From: Hyaloscypha bicolor E
Lineage: Eukaryota; Ascomycota; Leotiomycetes; Helotiales; Hyaloscyphaceae
Reading direction: 5' to 3'
DNA length: 64,000 bases
Assembly: GCF_002865645.1 (NCBI RefSeq)
Contig: NW_020194638.1
Location: 1,295,974-1,359,973 of the forward strand
Each line of letters begins with the position of its first letter. Position 1 is the first letter of the stretch. Positions 13,585 through 22,966 of this stretch are shown in pieces. The notes below the pieces were generated by a model. The model ran no database searches and had not been told where the DNA came from. It saw only the letters and a list, made by a program, of their open reading frames with translations. Made by a program: the position numbers and the translations under genes.

Positions 13585-13882
13585 TGTGAGGTGTTTGTTG
13601 GTAGGCAATAAGACAATAGAATGAATTAGTGTGTTGTGAAACCACAGTATTAAATTCAGTACAGAACTAATCTCTGTCCCTCCTGTGAGGTCCAGGGAAG
13701 CCCCCTCTAAATAGGAGGCTCCGATGGCATACATACAATTAGTGATTTATAAGCCTAATGCATATGATGTAAACAGTGGTTGGTTGGGATATCGAAGGGC
13801 TGCCGAACTCCCTGATCGACACCCGCGATATCCGAGGTTCGTCACATGCCCTTAAGTCACGTGCGACCCTGCACACATCACA
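13585..13882 (-). mobile_element. Solo LTR of the relic B family, almost free of RIP
   Basis: On the plus strand it starts TGTGAGGTG and ends CATCACA. The 5 bases before it (AGAAT, 13580-13584) and after it (AGAAT, 13883-13887) are identical, giving a perfect 5-bp target duplication typical of Ty3/gypsy integration. No internal sequence is attached on either side, so it is a solo LTR left by recombination between the two LTRs of a full element. Read on the minus strand it is the undamaged version of 6533-6830 and 14498-14795. It retains GC-rich segments lost in those copies, so it probably arrived after the surroundings were mutated. Confidence 0.9.
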
Positions 13883-14497
13883 AGAATTAATTAAAAATAA
13901 TTAAAGAAGACTTAAAGAAAGGCAGAAGAAAAGGCTAGAAGGTAATAATAGAAAAAGTTATATGTGTGGTTATTAGAAAGGAAGAAAGTATATAGTAATA
14001 TAAAGAGGTTCTTTTATAGAAGTAGAGAACTACCTGGATTAACTACTAGTTTTTATACTAGTTCTAATCGGAAACCAGTATAACTAATTAATATATACTC
14101 CCAGAAGCCTATAAATAATCTTTAGGACTTTAGAAATATTTATATGGGTTTCTTATATAAATATTTATTAAATACTTTCTATATAGCTATTTAGATTATT
14201 CTAATACGAGATCTAATAGGTAATATTAATTTCGTAAAATAGTACCTTAGTACTTAGATCCTAAATAAAATCACAATTACTAGCTAGCCCCTATACCTGA
14301 AATATAATTACCCTTCCTTCTCGCTTACTTAGCCCCGATCTAATTAGATAATTTTTATGTCTATTATCCAGATTATATTAGTAAAACCACCTTTCAAGAT
14401 ACTAGAAGTTTATATTAATTAAATAAATAATTAATTAAATATTTACTAAAATAGATTAATGAATCTTGGGAACAAGATCCTAGGAAAAGGATATAGT
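13883..14497. other. AT-rich stretch between two LTR B copies
   Basis: A moderately RIP-damaged sequence without a recognisable domain. A purine run AGGAAAAGG (14482-14490) lies just before the next LTR and could be a polypurine tract. Otherwise nothing is supported. Confidence 0.4.
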
Positions 14498-14795
14498 TAT
14501 AATATATATAGGGTTATATATAACTTAAGGGCATATAACGAACCTCGGATATTACAAGTATTAATTAGGGAATTCGGTAGTCCTTTAATATCCTAACTAA
14601 TTACTATTTATATTATATATATTAGGCTTATAAATTACTAATTATATATATGCTATCGGGGCCTCCTATTTAGAGGAGGCTTCCCTAGACCTTATAGGAG
14701 GAATAGAAATTAGTTCTATACTAAATTTAATACTATAGTTTTATAATATACTAATTTATTCTATTATCTTATTACTTACTAATAAATACCTTATA
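14498..14795 (+). repeat. 298-bp LTR B, second plus-strand copy
   Basis: It has the same length and order as 6533-6830 and the solo LTR. The start has decayed from TGTGATG to TATAATA, and the end from CTCACA to CTTATA. It is in the right orientation to be the 3' LTR of relic B. The flanks AAAGT (before 6533) and GAAAT (after 14795) are not identical; they could derive from one GAAGT duplication by independent G-to-A changes, which is a guess. Confidence 0.8.
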
Positions 14796-15451
14796 GAAAT
14801 AAAAAAAGAAATTAGAAAAGAACTTAAATAAAATTTAAATAAAGCTTAAATAAAACTTAAATAAAACTTAAAGAAGCTTAAAAAAAAAGAGAAGAAAAAG
14901 AAAAAAAAAAGAAAAAAAAAGAAAAAGCTAGATATAATATTATAGTTAAAAAAAGAAAAGATTAGTTAATAGGAAAAGAGAAGCCTTTTTATAATATTTT
15001 TTTTCTAAATAATAATTATAAATTTAGAACTAGCTTTATACTAGAAATATCTAGAAAATTCTAAAAAAGAAATTTATAAATAAACTAGAAAATTAGATTA
15101 ACTTTTCTAAGCTTTTAGGCTTATAAAATAATAATTTATTTATAAATAGAGGCTAAGTTAGAATTTATAAACTAATTAGAAAACCGGAAAAGCTTCCTAT
15201 CTAATAGTATATATTATACCTATACTATTTTTATAAAAAGAAATTACTAGAAATAATTTATAGGTTAGTTAGGTAGAATTAGTAAACTATATCCTTAAGT
15301 TTATTACCTAATATAATAATAGGGCAATTATAAGAAGTTTTTAGAGAGAACTAATAGCCAGAAAGATTTTAGGGAATTATTTATAAAGCTATTTATAGTT
15401 CTTTTAGGCCTTTTAGGAATAAGAGCCTAGAAAGGAAATTAATATAATAGA
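14796..15451. other. AT-rich, purine-rich stretch before LTR A copy
   Basis: It begins with lysine-rich coding-like A/G runs (14820-14960) and continues AT-rich. It may be a gag-like fragment of another element, but no motif is clear enough to name. Confidence 0.4.
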
Positions 15452-15770
15452 TATATATAATAGTATATAAATAGGTATTAGATATTATAGATCTAGTTTC
15501 CTATTTTAGGTAAAGCTTATAATCGGAATTATATAGGTAATTAGAATTATACGGATTATATGAGATTATATTTCTTAGTTAAGTAAAATGCTTTATAGGC
15601 TTGGCTAAGTATTAGGGAATATATAAGGAAATACTTCTAGCTTTAAAAAAGGGTATTAATTAGTCTTTTATTAGAATTAATTCTTGGAATTAGTTATACT
15701 TATAAGTATTACTCTATAGCTTACTTACCTTAACTACTTATATATTACTTTACTATTACATGCCTTATAT
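15452..15770 (+). repeat. Second copy of LTR A
   Basis: It matches 337-825 in order, and better preserved bases show C where the first copy has T. It contains a single AATTAGAATTATA unit where the first copy has an 18-bp array. Possible 5-bp duplications ATAGA flank it (15447-15451 and 15771-15775), but in AT-rich DNA this could be chance. It may be a solo LTR or the edge of a lost element. Confidence 0.6.
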
Positions 15771-16925
15771 ATAGAGAATACTATTTCTGGATAGAAATAA
15801 AGTACTAATTAATATCTATTTCTATATAGCGGAAAACCCTATATACCGGAAAAAATAATAAGTACTTTGTTTTTAAGTATCTTAAAATCTATATATATCT
15901 CAATATCTCTTATATTTTCTTATAAGTTATATTCCTTGGCCACTCTTGGATACCCCTAAACCCTTCTTACTAGAAAATCATATTTGCATTATTGCCCTCA
16001 CACCTACTCTGCAAAGGGTCTGCTTTTATAGCATAATAGGCTTCCTCTGCTATAGCTCTACTACTGAGCTTATCCCATCCCCAATACTTTATAAAGGAGT
16101 CTTATCCGAGTTCTGAGGCCTTATTACGATTAGCGAATCGTCATCAGCCTTGTGGCTGCTTTGGCGTGCAGATTCATGCAAGATCGCCAGGCGGGTCGGT
16201 ACCTCGGATCAAAGCGAGTAACGATTTTGGTTAGTGCGAAACAGCCCCGCACGCTCCATCATATTTACGGTGTAATTTCAATTATGTAATCATTTGCAAA
16301 GTGTGTTGCGTGCATCCCGTGTGGGGCTACCCGTCAGCGAGCGAACACCAGATCAGCGCCGGCTTCAGAACAGTCGGCTCGCGGGAGGGGGTGAGCGGTG
16401 GGGGAGATAAACTGCCAGTACTGAATGCCGATGGGGAAGCGCTTTTTGATAGATCAATGTTTGAAGGCAAAATAAGGACTTAGCCGGAGCCTTTTGCAGT
16501 GTGATACGTTGCGCGGCGTTGTCGTGCTGCATTTCTTCAAACTGGCGAAATGTCAAGAAGAGCAGATTGCGACTTGGAACTAACAATATACACCGACCGG
16601 TATCAATTCCCTCTTGGTCTTGTTACAACTCGATATGTCTTCGGTGTAAAGTGAATCGTGCATGAGACTAGGCTTGGAGTCGCAGACATAGCGGTAAGGA
16701 TGACAGGCTTTCAAGATGGAAGCTCGACGTCAGTGTTGCATTGCCAGGGAAACCTGGGGACACGCGTTCTGTGCCTGAGGCTTGGACGTTTTGCGAGACC
16801 GACCACAGAATTGAGCCTCACCCCTCCTGCCGATCTCTCAACGAGAGTTCATCTCTTCACACCTCCCTCAACACCAAATCATCTAACAACCAAACTCAGA
16901 CAAACAAAGCATACCAGCGTCAGTT
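15771..16925. other. Transition from RIP block to normal sequence; no gene seen
   Basis: AT-rich sequence fades out by about 15930, and the rest has normal composition. Short open frames on both strands (for example 16301-16483 and 16658-16939) overlap one another and show no recognisable domain. The last 100 bases before 16926 probably act as 5' flank of the broken gene that follows. Confidence 0.5.
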
Positions 16926-17709
16926 ATGGCATGCGTTGATCCCTTCCTCCAATTCGATGACGAGAGCTTTGCTCTGCAGCTTCAACTCGAAGAGATCGAA
17001 GCTCAGCGTGAGCTTCAATCCGGCAAATGGACTGAAGATAGTCCTCCGGACTTTGCATTAGCATTCGATACCTTCGAGACCGAGTTGAAGAAGGCGCTTC
17101 TTCTTGTCGAGGACCCGAAGTTCGCTTACAGCATTTGCTAAAGCTGTTGCTTCTGATGCTGTGGCCATTGAAGAATCAAGAGTCGAGGAGACACAGTCGG
17201 GTCAAGATCGAGACTTCGCGCTAAGCTTGAATGTAGATGAAAATCTGCCATCCCAGGATGTCACCAATTTGCCGGCGATGTCTCGCCTCGGGGCGGAGTC
17301 AGTTGACTGGGATCATGTCCTGCGAGCTACAGAAGCTTCGACTTTCAGCGACAAGTCCTGTAGCACCGTTGCGGGCCCTTCGACCCATTATACTCTCCGC
17401 CAGAAGGCTGTCCTTGAGCACTTGCCCCAACTCAAAGTTGAATGCAGTGTCTGTGGAGAGTCTGTTCATCCTCATTTCACTGTGCGTTTGGTATGCAGTG
17501 ATGTATTTTGCAAGTCGTGCATCAAGTCCTTCTTCCATCAGCCACGACAGCTCAGATCAACAAACTTTCTGGCTGGCCCTGCAAATCGATGCATCATCGA
17601 GTTTACCGATCACAATCGCATGACCTTCTTCGCAACAAGTTGGCGGAAATCACTGGGCGAGACAAAACGAGGCGGTTCGCAATACTGTGATGATAAAAGC
17701 AATCCTTAG
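16926..17709 (+). pseudogene. Broken RING/IBR-type E3 ligase-like gene
   Basis: The first frame (16926-17141) gives an acidic N-terminus starting MACVDPFLQFDDESFALQLQ and stops at 17139. The next frame (from about 17135) continues the same kind of protein (KAVASDAVAIEESRVEE), so one extra base in the TTT run near 17134-17136 has shifted the frame. No GT-AG intron can bridge the break. Near 17445-17530 a RING-like start appears: C-x2-C, then H, then C-x4-C-x2-C (CSVCGE...CSDVFCKSC). After this the similarity to the RING-IBR layout stops and the frame ends at 17709 with no IBR domain. From memory of the family, many fungal ariadne-like proteins begin with such an N-terminus. The gene is therefore frameshifted and truncated, and it sits next to the RIP block. 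Family assignment is moderate. Confidence 0.55.
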
Positions 17710-18598
17710 CCCGTATCTACTGAAATTTACTACGTGGCATTAATCCCCTTCTATCGGAAGTAGCCGATTTATGGGTTGCATGAATGGCTCGGCTCGAGGT
17801 GATGCTGCCAAGTCTGGCACACCCCGCTGTCAAAAACATAAAAGCGTTCGCCAGCTTCTTACCCTTGAACCCTTGATACGTTCTCCCACACCGGCCCCGT
17901 GCTCAATCAGATAACGCGCAGCTCATACCCATGTATCGGTTCGCCTTCCCATTGTCAAGTCTAGAATCCCATCCTGCTGTCACCCCCGCAAGCGCTCACC
18001 GGCATATACCTTTAATATCTGCTCCTGGCCCACACATTCAATTGCTCCCATTCTTATCATGATAGGATATGTTCTGTGTGGTCTGTGGAGGTGTAACTGC
18101 GAAGCAGCCAAAGCATTGGTCGATGCAGGAGCTGGACCCTTGTGGCGTCAGCTGAGTCGCCACGATATTTCTTTTTCGTAGCGTTGTATGTGGGCAGCTT
18201 TCGGGCAGCAAGCCATGGGTACAGAGCCTCTTGATACGCTGGGTCTGAGTCTTACGGACGGGATGAGACGAGGACGTGAGGGGTACAGATATGGGTGGGT
18301 CTTCCCGGTCTGTGAACTCTCCAGAACAAAGCATAGTAAACGAAATGCAGCTCTTTGTTTGAGACGCCTCCATCTGCAAAGCCAGCGCAGCTATTCTCCT
18401 CCTCCCCCTCCTCTTAGTTTTCCCTCTTCTATGTTGATCGCCAAGATTCTTGTCCGGTTGCTCACAAAGTTAGCAATATTGTGGTCTCGATTGCTCAATA
18501 CTGAGCCTCGTCTTGAGTAACGAGAGTTTCTGTCGTATCATACTATACATATCTTTGGACAAGTCGCTCAAAGCACAATTCATCGTTCGGTTCACCTG
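17710..18598. other. Intergenic region
   Basis: Normal-GC sequence. Open frames on both strands (18038-18379 minus, 18188-18520 plus) overlap each other and lack recognisable content. A pyrimidine-rich run (18396-18425) precedes the membrane-protein gene and could belong to its promoter. Confidence 0.5.
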
Positions 18599-20323
18599 AT
18601 GGCTCTCGTTGCCATGAACTCGACCTCAAATATCACCCTTCCTTGCTCGTCCTTTTCTTCACTCACGGACCTGGTTGTCGCTGCCACCCGTGCTCAGATA
18701 AACATCACATTGGAGGTGCAAAAGTGCCCCGGGCTGTGCTTGCTAGCTTGGGGCACTGGAAATCCAGACCTCTCTGGAGTCGGTGTAAGTGGACTATTAT
18801 ATATACTCTGGTCTCTCAGCCACGCACCGAGACTAATAGTAAGAACTACTATGGTTCTATAGACAAACATCTCTTGGCTATTTCAGGCTCTTTTGACTGT
18901 TTTATTTTGCCCCCTTCTTCGCGTTTATCTTCAGTTGGCTTCTTCGGACAAGGTCAAGAACACGGAAAAGGTCGAGGTACTTCTTCAAGATACCCACAAG
19001 GAGTTCCTAGGCGCAACGATCCTCATCGCACTGTCCGTCTTGGTCGCTACGATAGTCTATGTCAGGCATAGCCACCCTATCTTCGAAGTAACATTCCTCT
19101 ACTATCTCGCTACAATGCAGTTTCTGGCGCTCCTTGGCACCGCACTTTCCGCTCTTCAGTTTTGCGATTGGGACGTAGAGCCGCAGGCAGCCACGTCCAC
19201 AGACAGTACAGCGCCGGCAAGCGGGCCGGTAGACGGTACACAGCCGGCAAAGGGGCGCAGAAGACCGAATTTGGAAAAGCAGAGAGGGGAAGTAGAAAAA
19301 ATCTGGGAAAAATGGACCGAGCAACCTGTCATCACCACTGTGGCTTGTATTATAGGCTTTGGCTTGTATCTGGGCTGTTTGAGCTGGATCCGTGGGCAAT
19401 CGATTTCCCTCTCTTTCCTGCCGGAACTCGCCTCGTCATGCAGCACGTATGGAAGGATAGTGCCTCATATCCCTCCGGCAACTTCCCCTGCTCCAAAGAT
19501 AAACTGGGGTCTCTTGCACCATATGTGGACTCATATTCGTGCCCCAGGCAATTTCTTTGTCTGCCTCATCTTCGTTCTCATCATCCTCTGTGCCGTGGCC
19601 GCCGTCCTTTTCCTAGCCTACTTGGCTTTTGCGACCCTAGTTTTCCTCCTCGTAAACCCTTATTCCAACAGCCTTTTCACCCTCGCTTTTGCGATCGGAG
19701 TGCTTTTTTTCACAGGGCAAATGCAAGTCAAGAGAAATAACCTGAAGAAGGTCGTCGGCAAACAGTACACGGATGGCGAGTGGGGTTTCGGGCAGATAGT
19801 TGCTATCTTTGTTTGGATGCCTACGACGCTAAGGCTCATTGCCAGATGGGTTGAGATTGCTCCTGCTTGTAGGAGAAGTGAGTTTGCTACGATTTGGAGA
19901 TAGGTTACCCGATTGCCACCAGCTTCTGATCTCAGTACTAATTATTCGTGCACAAAAGAAAAACCGTCAGATGTAGAGAAGGGGAATGAGCCGGGAGACG
20001 AGAAAGGGAAGCCAGCACAAATTGTGTGCAAGGAGTGCGGAAAGAAAGTGGAGGAAATACCCCCGGCAGCTCTTACAGAGAATGAGCCTGGAGCCAAGCG
20101 AGGAGACCAGGAAGGAGAGCCAGGGGAGGAGACAAAGGGAGGAATTCAGACGGATTCTCGGGAGATTTCAGAGACGCCCCCAGCAGCTCCTGCGGAGAGT
20201 CTAGAGGATAAGCCCCTGGAAAATCTTCAGGAGGAAACCCCCAAAGAAGCTCCTCAGGACGACTCGGAAAGGAGCCAAGAAGCGAAGATAGGCAAGAATC
20301 CAAATGAGGAGAGTTATATCTGA
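18599..20323 (+). CDS. Polytopic membrane protein with acidic tail, function unknown
   Basis: Model: join(18599..18784, 18863..19877, 19959..20323), 521 aa. Intron 1 has a GTAAGT donor and ends CTATAG. Intron 2 (81 bp) has a GTGAGT donor, a TACTAAT branch-like site and ends AAAAG. It removes the in-frame TAG at 19901-19903 and joins the membrane part to a hydrophilic tail in frame. Hydrophobic segments lie at about residues 65-87, 111-131, 137-162 and 218-240, with two or three more in 292-350. The N-terminus has NxS/T sites, and a Thr/Ala/Gly-rich loop lies around 170-200. The last 120 residues are Glu/Lys/Pro-rich with one C-x2-C pair (VCKECGKK). I recognise no transporter or enzyme motif. 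If intron 2 is not spliced, the protein ends at residue 408. Confidence 0.65.
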
Positions 20324-21211
20324 AAGTGGAAGAAAGGTATTCTTTTGTCATCTACTAGTTAAGCAGGTAGCAGTGGAATATTTGAGGTTGCGGCCCGCCG
20401 TCTTGTTCATGCAATCCCAAGTTCTTCCTCTGCTGACCGAAGATCGAGAAATCGGCCTTCGAAGTCCAATCTAGCTCGAAATCCAATCCACCACACCCAT
20501 CCTGAGGAGCATGCGGCCATCTCCACGTAGCTAAAGCCCGAACGGCCTTCTCCTTGAAGAATTGAGACCCCGACATGACATAAAGTTCGAGGGCCGGAAC
20601 TGCTACCGAAGAGATAAGGCGATCCTTTCCAATCGGACTGGGCATTTTTAAGCCAAGGGTGGGGAGGCCGAACATGCGCGAGCCTCAGGCAGAACACTTG
20701 CCTTTTTGACGATCCAGTAACAGATGGCGCTGGTCTTTGCAGAATACCTAACGATGTAGGTTGCAGTTACATGTATATCTTGATAACTCTCTGACGAAGA
20801 ATGGAAGGACCTCAACATCTGACTACATGTCCAACGACAGAGCTTGCTGAGTAGGGTAGATAATCTATCACTTCAAATCATGCAGACTGTTCTAAAGTTC
20901 CCAAATAATCTCTTTAGCAATACATTGGGCCTTGATAACTTGGTATCTACCTCATCCTGCGGCTCTGTCTCCTCTCCGGTATGTCCATACCACCCCTGGT
21001 CTAATGTTGAAAATCGCTGTCCTCGACCACTATGTGTCACGTGCTACGCACTGGCCATACATAGGCCTATATATAGCTATTTCCCCGCCCTTAGGGCACC
21101 ATCATTCCTTACTAATATACCAATATACACCCATATTATCCCCACAGCCCCTTCAGGCCTTGACACTGTGCGCCCTTCCACCTTATTTTCTGCGTCGCGA
21201 AAGAAATACAT
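20324..21211. other. Intergenic region, possibly a gene scrap on the minus strand
   Basis: A minus-strand open frame (20355-20675) has coding-like composition (Trp- and Gly-containing WRWPHAPQDGCGGLDFE) but no start context, partner exon or family I know; it may be a decayed fragment. From 20840 on, sequence becomes simple and leads into the tandem repeats at 21212. Confidence 0.4.
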
Positions 21212-21470
21212 AAGTAAGTTAGAATATATCTTGCTTTATTATTACTATTACTCAATCATATGCTCGGTATATGGAACCCATATACTTAGTATATGCTTTA
21301 CTCTTATTACTAAGAAGCATACAAGTAAGGTAGAATATATCTTGCTTTACTATTACTATTACTCAAGCATATACTCGGTATATGGAACCCATATACTTAG
21401 TATATACTTTACTTTATTACTAAGAAGCATATAAGCAAGCTAGAAAACACCCTACTTTATTATTACCCGT
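21212..21470 (+). repeat. Tandem duplication of a ~111-bp unit plus partial third copy
   Basis: Unit 1 (21212-21322) and unit 2 (21323-21432) both start AAGTAAG(G/T)TAGAATATATCT and contain CTCGGTATATGGAACCCATA. They differ by a few substitutions and one deleted base. A third copy starts at 21433 (AAGCAAGCTAGAAAACACC) and decays after about 35 bases. It contains no credible gene. Confidence 0.9.
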
Positions 21471-21859
21471 AATATATGCTAACCCTAACCCGTAGAGCCT
21501 TTACGCTTTAATATATCCCAATACAGGGGACTCTTACCGCCCCCCAACCCCCCGGACTAACCCTGACCCTAACTCCTGACCCTAAGCCCCCTCGCAAGCT
21601 CGGGACTAACCCGAACCTTCCTAGCCCGTATAGCTTATATAGCTTATATATATGCAAAGCATATGCAGAGTATAAGAAGAGCATATGCAAAGTATATGCC
21701 TAAAATATAACTGGTATAAAGTCTATTCATTTGCTCGGCTAGCTGTCTCGCTTCCTTAAGCGATACTATGGTTCAGCTAAATAAACGAGCATATGCAGAG
21801 TTTGATAATATGGTTCAACTAAAACCCCGTTCGGTATCGAGGGGTTCTCCCGTTGCCGA
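21471..21859. other. Telomere-like CCCTAA variants and palindromic simple sequence
   Basis: CTAACCCTAACCC occurs at 21479-21491, and a degenerate CTAACCC/TGACCC series at about 21556-21589. After this come AGCATATGCAGAG-type near-palindromes repeated at 21655-21690 and 21785-21800. No gene is seen. The telomere resemblance is short and may be chance. Confidence 0.45.
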
Positions 21860-22481
21860 CAGTGTGTCAAATGAATAGAATAGAATAGAGTAGTGGCCAC
21901 TACTCTATTCTATTCATCAAAATTTACCCACTACTCATATTCTATTCATATTCTAATCAAGGTATTCATGAATATTCATGAATACTTTGAGTAGCAAGCA
22001 CGTGAAAAGCTAGCTATATTAGGTAAAGCTCCCGCCCGCTTCCGCTCTAGCTCCACCTCGCTACCCAATTAGGCGATAGCGAGGCTTGGTAAGCGAACCA
22101 AAGCACAAGATTTCGAGGAGGATAATTAGTTTATTATTATAGAAAATTAGTACTTAGCTAGTATTATATAAGTCTTAGCTTAGTTTGGCTAGAGCCACTA
22201 ACAGGCGCCTTAGTTATTTAATAATTATTAAGTAAAGCTTGATTTTCTATAGTCACGTGACCAAAAATCACCAGTATTCATGAATATTCATGAATATATA
22301 TTCTACTCTACTCTAATTTTTTGAGAATTACGCTACTCATATTCTATTCAAGATATTCATGAATATTCATGAATACCTTGAATACCTTGAATACCTTGAA
22401 TACCTTGAATACCTTGAATACCTTGAATACCTTGAATACCTTGAATACCTTGAATACCTTGAATACTTTTTTGACACACTG
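21860..22481 (+). mobile_element. hAT-like MITE, copy 1 (622 bp)
   Basis: Terminal inverted repeats CAGTGTGTCAAA (21860-21871) and TTTGACACACTG (22470-22481) are perfect for 12 bp. The 8 bases GTTGCCGA are duplicated exactly on both sides (21852-21859 and 22482-22489). An 8-bp duplication with CAGTG ends is the signature of the hAT superfamily. It encodes no transposase, so it is non-autonomous. Inside are a subterminal hairpin around GTAGTGGCCACTAC, three clusters of TATTCATGAATA palindromes (near 21960, 22273, 22350), CACGTG motifs near 22000 and 22255, and a 9-bp minisatellite at its right end. The same plan recurs at 52916-53353. Strand is arbitrary. Confidence 0.9.
22371..22460 (+). repeat. 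9-bp minisatellite GAATACCTT, ten perfect copies
   Basis: Ten identical copies from 22371 to 22460 plus a partial GAATACT run up to the right inverted repeat of MITE copy 1. The 9-bp unit creates open frames on both strands (NTL- and VFK-type repeats), which I regard as by-products. The second MITE copy lacks this array. Confidence 0.95.
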
Positions 22482-22966
22482 GTTGCCGAAAATCTTCAAC
22501 CTCACTTCACCTCTTCTTCGCATCATCTCTTCATTTAATACAAGACTCAACTTCCTCCCAGCATTTAAAGGTCTGAAGGTGCAAATCTTAACGATGGACA
22601 GTTGCACGTACGTGAAGGGCTTCGCCCGGAATCCTATGAACATCCGGAATTCTACAAACACACCACCTTCGATTGTCAGCCCCGAGTCCCGACCTTGATC
22701 GCATAACGTCTTGATTCGTTCTACCGTCTTTCCCATTTCTTGGTTCTCTTTCAAACTCAATCCCAAGCATGGCAAGAATTTTTTCAAAAGTCTTAAATTT
22801 TTGGTTGGGCGGTGTGGGCGGTTGGGCGGTAGCCTAGTCGTCATTAAAAGGTGACCATTTCCAACGCTTGTGCACTACTCCTTCCCTCCAAACGCCAAAT
22901 AAATTACCATCCAAACCCCGAACTCGCCTTCCACCTCTACATAATCACAACCTATCACACCTTGTA
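22482..22966. other. Short intergenic region with candidate minus-strand ORF
   Basis: A minus-strand open frame starts with ATG at 22844 and runs about 120 codons (basic, start MTTRLPPNRPHRPTK) before it enters MITE copy 1, which replaces its last codons. It resembles no family I know, and its start lies only 122 bp from the start of the plus-strand gene at 22967, so the space would be a shared promoter. It may be chance. Confidence 0.3.

Larger units (their letters stand above)
1..15930. other. AT-rich, RIP-saturated transposon block
   Basis: Nearly every stretch is A/T with stops in all frames, broken only by short normal-GC islands at about 12428-12600 and 13585-13882. The sequence reads as retrotransposon relics carrying C-to-T and G-to-A changes. 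The near-intact LTR at 13585-13882 lines up with its two ruined copies, and most differences fall at CpA/TpG, the RIP hallmark. Normal composition resumes at about 15930. Such blocks are usually heterochromatic and gene-poor. I found no host gene in it. Confidence 0.9.

Noticed and set aside
12839..13645. 71- and 122-codon frames in the AT-rich block
   Set aside because: Composition matches RIP-damaged repeats; the second overlaps the solo LTR on the minus strand. No family match.
17237..17623. 128-codon frame overlapping the broken RING-like gene
   Set aside because: Shadow of the real frame; its Ser/Arg content shows the frame-shifted copy.
21479..21491. True telomere
   Set aside because: Only two CCCTAA units, embedded in normal sequence with genes on both sides; at most a telomere-like scrap.
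22369..22698. Open frame on the plus strand with NTLNTL repeats, and the minus counterpart with VFK repeats
   Set aside because: They are made by a 9-bp minisatellite, whose length is a multiple of three; repeats without stops are open in many frames. No start context or domain.
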